From contig JADGJG010000579.1 in NCBI GenBank assembly GCA_027596195.1, positions 1-16,227 on the forward strand: a DNA stretch of 16,227 nt. Direction: 5' to 3'. Positions within the stretch are counted from its first letter, which is position 1. Each line of letters opens with the position of its first letter. The notes under the pieces are model-generated. The model was given only the letters and a program-made list of their open reading frames with translations. It was not told the DNA's origin and did not search any database. The stretch comes from Podochytrium sp. JEL0797 (lineage: Eukaryota; Chytridiomycota; Chytridiomycetes; Chytridiales; Chytriomycetaceae). The position numbers and the translations under genes are program-made. This document shows, in pieces, positions 9,305 through 16,227 of this stretch.

Positions 9305-10622
9305 ATGGCAACCCGACACACGTCTCGGCTCATTGGAGTTGGCATGACGCGCCTCAACGCGCAGACATCCTTGTCACCGTCGCGCCTGATGAAGCAGAGC
9401 CTTGACCTTGCGCTGGCTTCTGTGGGATGCAAACAAACGGACATTACTGGCCTGATTGCGATTCCGTCTTTGGCTGCGCCGCACTTTATGGAGGCGCACT
9501 ACTTTGGCACGCAGGTCGGGCTGCTGCCTGGGAGTGGCCGCCACGTGGCGTGTCGCACCATCGACACGGGCGGCGCGGGCCCCGTCGCTGCGCTGCTCTC
9601 GGCCACGCGCATGGTCGCCGAGCAGGGCCACGACCTGGTGGCGGTTGTCGCCGGCGACGCCGTCAAGGGCCTCGACAGCAAAGAGTTTCTCAAACGCGCC
9701 GATGCAACCTGCAGTCCAGAGTGGGATCCCGAAGTCAGCGTCAACGAGTACGACCCGTTAACGAGTCCAGTGATTCCAAATGGATATGATCGCGTTGCGA
9801 GGTATCAGATGCTCAAGTTTGGCGTCACCAGGAACCAGTTGGCTGCGTGTAGCGCTTTGATGTCGATTGTTGAGTGTTTTTGAATTCGCTTTGCCTTTAT
9901 TTGCCAGTGACTAACTGAGTGGAAAATAGATGGCTTCGCGTCACCCTCTCGCTCTCACTCGCGCCCCACGCACGATCCAAGACGTCTTGGATTCTCCCCA
10001 CGTCGCTCCCGTCACTTCCGTCCTCGAATGCGCTCGTCGTGCCGACGGTGGAGCCGCTCTCCTCATCGCGTCGACTCGTTTCATGGAACGAATGGGCATG
10101 GACAAAAAGCTCGGGGTCGTGGTTGTCGGCGGCGGAGAAGCCTCCGGTCCTTTATACCCCCCACCCGTCGACCAAATCTCTGAACACATGTTCAGTTGCG
10201 AAGAAGCGGCCGGACAGGCGTACGATGAGGCCCAGGTTGGAGTTTCGGACATTGATTTCTTTGGATTGTACGACTGTTTCCCGATTTGCTTGATTCGTGC
10301 TGTCGAGGCGGTGGGGTTGTGTCCCAAGGGACGCGGCGGGATCTATATTGAGTCAAAGTACGAAGAGATTGTGAAGCGAATGGCTGAGGATCCCGACTTC
10401 AACCCGCAGGACGTGTTCCCCATCAACACGCATGGAGGGCTCCAGGCGTTTGGTGCGCCATGGGAAGTTCCGGCAATGTACAACATTATCGAAGCGTTTT
10501 CGCAGTTGACGGGAACTGCTGGGAATCGGCAGGTGGACAGGGCGACGAGGGCATTGGTTTATGGAAACGGAGGCATTTTCTCTCATTCGGCGGTTGCGAT
10601 TTTGGGGAATGGCAAATATTAA
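9305..10622 (+). CDS. Thiolase-like protein (SCP-x / acetyl-CoA acetyltransferase-like family)
   Basis: Two exons, 9305-9868 and 9930-10622, separated by a 61-nt GT-AG intron, give 418 aa. The N-terminal half starts IGVGMTRL, followed by the family pattern TIDTGGAGPVAALLSATRMV and a long domain with GYDRVARYQML. The C-terminal half contains FFGLYDCFPICLIRAVEAVG and the characteristic INTHGG motif, then GNGG near the end. This is the SCP2-thiolase-like group, whose members act on acyl-CoAs in thiolytic or Claisen-type reactions. The usual N-terminal nucleophile Cys is not at its expected place: the segment reads VACRTIDTGGAG, with Cys four residues before the glycine-rich turn. The C-terminal GHP and CxG motifs read GAP and GNGG. 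No C-terminal SKL-like peroxisomal signal is present (ends GNGKY). Activity is therefore uncertain. ATG 9305 is preferred because homology begins there. Confidence 0.85.
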
Positions 10623-10697
10623 ATTTTAAGCCTCGGTTGTGTGCAGCAAGTCGACTGTCGATAAAATGAAGTCTTAGGTATTTTTTTCTCCAAAAAA
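10623..10697. other. 75-bp convergent gap between the thiolase-like and glucosidase I genes
   Basis: Two stop codons face each other across 75 bases, so the 3' UTRs of the two transcripts must overlap or be extremely short. No hairpin or clear polyadenylation hexamer pair is visible. Confidence 0.7.
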
Positions 10698-13600
10698 TCA
10701 ATACTTTTCAGCCATCATCAACAACACCAACGAGGTCCAACCGGTAAAGGGGTGAGACTTTTGACCCTTTCCATCGATTGGGGAATACTGCTCCCACACA
10801 AATCCAGTCTTTTCGTAGTTCTAGGTAACAAAAAAACGTTGAAGTTTAGATGAGCAACGAAAGAAAGGTGTCGGGAGGGAAAAAGAAGAAAGCCGAACCT
10901 CAAAGACGTTGTTGATAATATTGTTCCGCAACGACGCGTAAATTTCACCGGATCTAGCAGCATACGGGCTGTCGGAAGACTTGTATTCATAAAGCCGACG
11001 CAACACGAGGTACTGGATGTTCATCCAAATGGGTCCGCGCCAGTAGTTTTCACCAGTGCCTGAGTTTCGTACACAAAAAGTAAGTGTCGCCTTGCGATCG
11101 TGTCGAGGAAAAAAATAAACGCACCAAACAAAGCGTCGCTCTTGGACAGGGAAGACAATCCATAATCGGTCCAAAGCTTGGCAGGGTCGCTGATGAGGTC
11201 CAAGAAATCATTGACGCGTGGGGAGTCGGAGGGAATGATGTTCAACACGAAGGGGAACAGGTTGATGTAGCCGAGGTGGACGATTTGGGAAGATTGGCCT
11301 GTCAAAATAAAGGTTCAAATCATATTCCAACATTAAAAAAGAGACTCGTATTTTTACCAACAGCGTTGGCAGCGGCATCGCAATAAGCCCTGCTCTTCTC
11401 ATTCCAGTGGAATTCTATTAACAGTAACGAGGTTAGACGTAGAAACACTAGAGCATTCGTGGAACAAACCATCGAGCGCGATCTGAATGTTCTTCAAGTG
11501 CTTATCGAATTTCTTGACATCGCTTTCCTCCCCCAACTCAATCGCAACGGCCTTCAAAGCCTTGGCCATGGAGCCAACCCACGAGATGAGATCAACATGA
11601 ATTTCGCTCGCATCGGGTGGGTAAGCACGAGGGTAATCGTCGAGTCCTGCCAGAGCAACCAGATTAGAGGAGCAGCGCAAAGGCGGAAATTACAATGCAA
11701 TGTACCAGAAGTCAAAGTGTGGAAATCAGAACGGCCACGCCATCTGTACACCTCGGGACTAGCGCCATCACGACCAAACCCTTCACTGTCACCCCACTGA
11801 GTCTTTCTGAACCAATAATACTGCTTTCTGAACTTGGGATACACCTTGCGGAGGTAATCCTTGGCCAATTCAGGATCATCCAAATGCATACGAGTCAACA
11901 CGGACAAATCACTGGCATCTTTCGCAACACCCGCGGCGTCCTGCGCGAAGGATGCGCGAACGTCAAACTCGTCGTCAGCCTTCAACCGTTCGATAAATTT
12001 GAGCAGACTCATGAGCAACGTGGGAGGGTTCGCGAAATGAGAGTATTGGATTTGGAATTCCGCGGGAACTTTGCTCGCGCTTTCGTCTCCGAGAATTTGT
12101 TCGCGCGCGACCCATCCGTTGGCGTCGATTTTGCTGCTCCAGGAGGAGATGACTTCTAAGCTCAGGTCGTTGTCCCAGGCGCCAATCAGGAGTTCGTGGA
12201 ATCCCTCATCCCTGTCACAAAGTTAGGAATACTAGTCAAGTCAACACGGAAGGAGGTCCTCACCATAGGAACCCTCTCGGGAAGAATGGTCTCGACGGAA
12301 CGGCCGAGAACAAACTCGAAGGTCCCTCAATCTTTGGAGCTGGTTGCGGTTTCTTTGCGCTGGTCTCCTCACTGTCGTCGTCAAAGTAATCGTCCTCGTC
12401 CGCGCCGCTTCCAGAGCTTCCACCCAAGAAATCGACGGGTTCAGTTTCCTCCCACCCTTCCAAAGATCGGTCCACAATGTTGGTACCGTGAAAGAATCTG
12501 AAAACCATTAAATACCATCAGTACGATGAATGTCAAACGAAAGCATGCGGCCAATTCTTACCCCATTCCTCCAAGCATGTTACTCAACATCATCTCTCCG
12601 AATCGAATCTGGTCCTCACTGAATCCCTTTGACTTCAGGTGGAAAGTCTTTTCGAAGCGATCGTGGAACGCCTTCTTGCCCAACTTGAGCTTGCGAGTCA
12701 ACGCCGATCCCTTAAGGTGGTCAGCTGCGAAATCGGGGGAATAAGACGTCAGCTCACATTTTCAGTCGCAATAAAAAATAACATACCGTCTTTTTCACTG
12801 AGCGCATCGCTGTCTGGGTGGGCAGTGCTCGACACGAACGCAACATCAAACTGGAACGGAGCCTTCAACATCTTTTGGAACACAACGACATTTCCCTCTG
12901 AAGCGCCCATATTCTGGAAAGCGAAAACGTGTGGGGCTTTGGGCGAGGCGGTTGGGTTTTTGGAGAGCAAATCCTGGCCGTCCTTCAGCAACTTTTCGCC
13001 CAAAAAGTCTGATGCAAAACACAAAATTCGAATCAGCATGCGATATTGCGAAATGACGAATATACCTTTCACTTTCCAAGTGTTTTCTGCGGGAACGTTG
13101 AATGTCGCGTATTGGGTCTTGGTCAAATCAGCAAACCTGCGATTGTCCTGCCTCACAATTTCCGGCGGCGCGTTTTTCTCATCTACCAGTTACATTTTAG
13201 CATTGTCCGGCATAACGAAGCTCTGTATAACCGTACCATCGTGAATGAAGAATGAGAATTCGCCCAGCGACGGGACTTGGCCGTTCAACTGAACACTCTC
13301 CAATCCCTGCCGAGAATATGTGTGAGTAGAATTACAAGCCCAGGCAAAATCAACGTCTTACTCTTGCAGCCGATTTGGTGTTCAGAAGCTTCAATGAGCC
13401 ATCGCTCGTGAGGGCTGTGTAAAAGTACATTGCAATCGCAGTATCTGCCACAAAACGAACGTTAGGTCACGCCGAGCAAGTGTAAACTCATGTAGTACCT
13501 TTATCCTCATCGAGAGGAGTTCCAGAGATCCGAACAGCCCATTCACCACCTTCCAAGGGATTGAATTTAATTGAAATTGGACCAGTCGCCTCGAAGCTCG

Positions 13601-14025
13601 CGAAATCCTCACCGTGCTTTCCACCCGGAACCTTGACAAACTCTGTCTTGATTTCAACGTTCGATTTGGAGTCTTGGATCGTCTGTGAACCGTAATCGCG
13701 CCCGTTGTGTTCGAGCCAGGCGTAGCTTTCGAGTTGGTCGCCTTGTTCGCAGGTATGGCGGATATCTGACGGGAAAAGCGGTATTAGTTGTAGCACCTTC
13801 ATTCTCGAGAGAGAACCCACTTCTGAATCCGGTAAAGTCTGCCACATCGTGCCACATGAGACCGGAGAGAACCGTGTCGGCGGATCGTGTCCTTGTCCCA
13901 AAGTACACGTTTGGTCGGTACGAACCCCAGAAGAGAGACGCATTCGTTGCCGAGTGTTGAGCGGTGAGATCAGAAGCGAGTACGGACGAGGCCGCAAGGA
14001 CCAAGGCCGCCACGTTGAAGTGCAT
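10698..14025 (-). CDS. MOGS: Mannosyl-oligosaccharide glucosidase, ER glucosidase I (GH63)
   Basis: Removes the outermost alpha-1,2-glucose from the Glc3Man9GlcNAc2 N-glycan in the ER lumen, the first trimming step before calnexin quality control. Fourteen exons: 14025-13821, 13765-13499, 13444-13362, 13306-13237, 13182-13066, 13008-12787, 12724-12562, 12497-12264, 12211-11706, 11646-11470, 11414-11358, 11298-11125, 11059-10899, 10820-10698; 852 aa plus TGA. The N-terminal domain has [18 protein letters not shown] and [11 protein letters not shown]; the catalytic (alpha/alpha)6 domain has [18 protein letters not shown] (442-459), SGLDDYPRA (about 622-630, expected to carry the acid Asp), ENYWRGPIW (762-770) and TGFVWEQYS (817-825, expected to carry the base Glu). 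Catalytic roles are by family analogy. The N-terminus is a short hydrophobic signal (residues 1-18) with no cytosolic tail, unlike the type II membrane human enzyme. An acidic Ser/Gly-rich insert lies at about 390-436. Confidence 0.96.
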
Positions 14026-14066
14026 TTTCAAAGAAACGATTTCCAGTCAAAAAATTGCGCGTGAAC
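14026..14066. promoter_or_regulatory. 41-bp divergent gap between the glucosidase I and GT47 start codons
   Basis: Only 41 bases separate the ATG of glucosidase I (minus strand) from the first in-frame ATG of the GT47 gene (plus strand). Either a very compact bidirectional promoter lies here, or the promoter elements overlap the coding exons, or the GT47 transcript starts with a leader exon inside the glucosidase gene. No TATA box is visible. Confidence 0.55.
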
Positions 14067-15477
14067 ATGTTGCGGATCGCATCGTATCCGATTCAGCACG
14101 ATGCATGCACGGGGAATACACCAAAGAAGGACATGTATTACGTAGAGACTCTGTTTCCACAGCTTATGGGCGAAGTGTTCAACGATCCAGCAAGTTTGGA
14201 AACCTGGGACTGGCTCGTGATTCCGCATTGCGCCACTCACGTGTACCATTACTGTGTCTTTGATTCTCTTGGAAATGGAAAGCAAAGAAGCACTCAAGAG
14301 TGCAAGACCGTGGCTGTAAGTTTCACCTTCCCCCCCGTGTTGTGTGATCGCGCATCGCTGACTGGTTTGTCAAGTCTCAACATGTCAGCGACGCGTTGGA
14401 TGCCGTTTCACAGAGATGGTCGTACTGGAACTTAACTCAGGGTAAGCAATTCATGTTCTTGATAGATCAAAAACACAATCTCAATGTCTATCGAAAAGGC
14501 GCGAATCATTTGCTTGTGTTTTCTTGGGACCAAGCCTCCGAAGTTTTGGGGTGGGATTCACCGGTCCGACCCCGAATATCACAATCTACACATTTGACTA
14601 CACTAGGATCCACAAATTCAGACGTGTTTGCCAATCACAACCCGTCAAAGGACGTTGTTATTCCTACTTTTTCAAATTATTCATACGCGTTGTCGAAGTT
14701 CCCAGATCTATTACGGCATCATTTATTAAGCTTTATTCCAGCCGAAATATTATTTTCGTTCCAGAAAATCGAAGAGTGGGCTGTGAAATTGGGAGTATCG
14801 GGGTGGTGGACAACTTGGGCCTACAGAGAACGTCCAATATTTGGATACTTCCGTGGAACTATTATCAATGATTTCAGATATAGCCATGGAGTGCGGCAAT
14901 ATCTCAGAGAATTGGGAAATACGCAGCCCGAGAGGTATTTCGTGAGAGATCAACACACGACGCCACAAGAATATTGGAATGAATTGGGGGATTCCACGTA
15001 AGTATTTCCGTTCTATTTTTTGTGTTACGAGCTCATACGCACGGGATTACAGATTCTGCTTATGCCCCAGCGGCTGGTCGCCATGGTTCGCTTGTTTGGA
15101 ACCCCGAAATTTCAAACTAAAAGCTTCAAACTTCAAGGTCTCCACGTCTCTTTGATTGCATCATGGCTCTCTCGATACCGGTTGTTTTTGCAGACGATAT
15201 CATTTTTCCATTTGAATCCCAAATCCCGTATGCCAACTTTGTCATTCGCATCAGCAACAAAGATGTGGGAAGTGTGGATTCAGTTTTGAAGCAAATTACT
15301 AGGGTGGATATTTTGCGAAAACGGAAGGAAATGATGAAGATACGGCATCGGTTTGTTTGGGAAGGTGGGGATCAAGGAAATCTGAACCAGCAAAACGCGT
15401 TCCAAAGTATAATCAAGGAGCTGGAAAGGAAGAAGAATATTGAAAAGAGCAAGATCAAACATAAGATTGAATTATAA
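14067..15477 (+). CDS. Exostosin-like glycosyltransferase (GT47 family)
   Basis: Five exons (14067-14315, 14375-14441, 14499-14997, 15053-15085, 15138-15477) join to 395 codons plus TAA; introns are 59, 57, 55 and 52 nt, all GT-AG. The order of motifs is that of the exostosin domain: DMYYVETLFPQLM and DWLVIPH (22-54), a GxNHLL motif (106-111), KDVVIPTF (156-163), RPIFGYFRGT (217-226) with YSHGVRQYL, then FCLCPSGWSPWSPRLFDCI (273-291) leading to IPVVFADDIIFPFE. GT47 enzymes transfer glucuronic acid, GlcNAc, galactose, xylose or arabinose to polysaccharides in the Golgi; the donor cannot be told from sequence. The usual N-terminal membrane anchor and stem are missing from this model, so a 5' exon may be unrecognised. 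Position 289 is Asp where many members have Glu. A basic Lys/Glu-rich tail ends the protein. Confidence 0.85.
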
Positions 15478-15497
15478 GATTGCCAGTTTTTTAGAAA

Positions 15498-16086
15498 ATG
15501 GACGCGACCCTGCACATCTCCATTTTTGAAGCTGAGTTTGAAGACGAGGGCAACTACTACGTCAAATTCGAGGTCCTCTTTTGGGGCCAACCGTCCGAAA
15601 AGTCTCCGCGAACCGATGTATCCACTCCACCCTCGCGACATCCGCAATTCAATCCGAATGTGTTTGCGTTCCCGATTCCGAGCAAACGAACATCTCTGGT
15701 GGCGAAAGCGACAAAGCAGGATATCCTCAAAGTAACTGTAACCGCTGTGCGAGTCGAAAAGGGCCCCGATGGTTCTGCAACCGTGAACAAAGTCGGGAAT
15801 TACGTTGCTCAGTTTTCGGATCTCGCGTCATTGAAAGCGGACAAGATGGAGCTTGTTGCGTTCACGTCCGAAACTCTTCCTGGATTTCCTGCCAAAATTG
15901 TGGGTCATATTCGCCTTGGATTCGCGTTGAATGATGGAGAGGCGGGATCTTCGGCTGAGCCTCCGAGGCCTACTTCTCATTATGCCGGCGGATTTGGTGA
16001 ACAAATGCTCTTGAGATCCCGATTAGATGAGTCTGATGAGCCAAAGAGGATATCCCGGGTTGCGGAAAGCGCCGATGATCCGTCGC
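15498..16086 (+). CDS. First exon of a gene for a possible C2-like beta-sandwich protein (partial)
   Basis: The frame opens MDATLHISIFEAEFEDEGNY, then YVKFEVLFWGQ, and continues for 196 codons to a perfect GTAAGT donor at 16087-16092. I therefore end the exon at 16086 and regard the glycine run read further on as non-coding. Alternating hydrophobic strands, an NPNVFAFPI segment, LKVTVTAVRV and PAKIVGHIRLGF resemble a C2-type lipid/protein-binding domain, but no calcium-binding aspartate pattern is clear, so this is tentative. After residue 150 the chain is Ser/Pro/Glu-rich and looks disordered. The start codon is only 20 bases after the GT47 stop, and TTTTTTAG immediately before AAAATGG also fits a splice acceptor, so a 5' leader intron is possible. 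The rest of the gene is beyond the window. Confidence 0.5.
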
Positions 16087-16132
16087 GTAAGTACCTTTTC
16101 GCCGCCAAATCAAAACTCGCGGGCTCATCCGT

Positions 16133-16133
<1 letters not shown>

Positions 16134-16189
<56 letters not shown>
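16134..16189. repeat. 56-base poly-G run, with further G-rich sequence to 16222
   Basis: An uninterrupted G56 at 16134-16189 is followed by more runs of seven to ten G broken by single C or T bases until about 16220. Nothing else in the window resembles it. It lies downstream of a splice donor, so it would be intronic if real. Long poly-G near a sequence end is typical of two-colour sequencing chemistry, where absent signal is called G, and of poor assembly ends. Confidence 0.9.
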
Positions 16190-16227
16190 CGGGGGGGTGG
16201 GCGGGGGGGGGGTGGGGGGGTAGAGAA

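Noticed and set aside
16134..16223. A poly-glycine C-terminus for the C2-like protein
   Set aside because: The glycine run is just the translated poly-G. A perfect GTAAGT donor ends the exon at 16086 before it.
1..16227. A novel gene system linking these genes
   Set aside because: The intact genes are mainly unrelated housekeeping functions. Only the GH63/GT47 neighbour pair hints at a shared theme, and that is better described as a divergent gene pair.

Overview
The window is nuclear DNA from an intron-rich, gene-dense eukaryote. Every gene I could resolve is split by short GT-AG introns, almost all 52-98 nt, and neighbouring genes are only tens to hundreds of bases apart. The protein set (20S proteasome alpha subunit, importin-beta family receptors, ER glucosidase I, a GT47 exostosin-like glycosyltransferase, an SCP-x-type thiolase) fits an early-diverging fungus such as a chytrid or a similar unicellular eukaryote. 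The lineage is an inference and I would not go further.

Layout from left to right. Positions 1-288 hold the 5' part of an unrecognised minus-strand gene with a proline-rich start. Positions 289-3364 are a gene-poor, decayed stretch. It holds a (GT)n tract, a duplicated fragment of the proteasome gene (1361-1510), a field of degenerate pyrimidine-rich repeats (about 1870-2205), and a truncated, frameshifted remnant of an importin-13/Kap122-like gene (2505-3205). Positions 3365-4544 hold an intact PSMA6-type proteasome alpha subunit on the minus strand (6 exons, 246 aa). It shares a 313-bp divergent promoter region with an importin-7/8-type nuclear transport receptor on the plus strand (4858-8958, 16 exons, 1018 aa). 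A thiolase-like protein follows on the plus strand (9305-10622, 2 exons, 418 aa) and converges, with a 75-bp gap, on glucosidase I (GH63) on the minus strand (10698-14025, 14 exons, 852 aa). The glucosidase start codon lies 41 bp from the start of a divergent GT47 gene (14067-15477, 5 exons, 395 aa). Twenty bases after that gene's stop begins the first exon of a possible C2-like protein (15498-16086), whose perfect GTAAGT donor precedes a 56-base poly-G run at the right edge.

Functionally these are mostly housekeeping genes: protein turnover, nuclear import, acyl-CoA chemistry, and N-glycan processing next to a glycosyltransferase. I found no defence island, transposon, CRISPR array or convincing biosynthetic cluster. 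The points most worth a second look are the two gene relics, the very tight divergent GH63/GT47 pair with atypical N-termini on both proteins, the thiolase-fold protein that appears to lack the standard catalytic residues, and the poly-G end, which may be a sequencing artefact.

Exon boundaries were worked out by hand from splice-site motifs, reading-frame continuity and remembered family sequences. None has transcript support.
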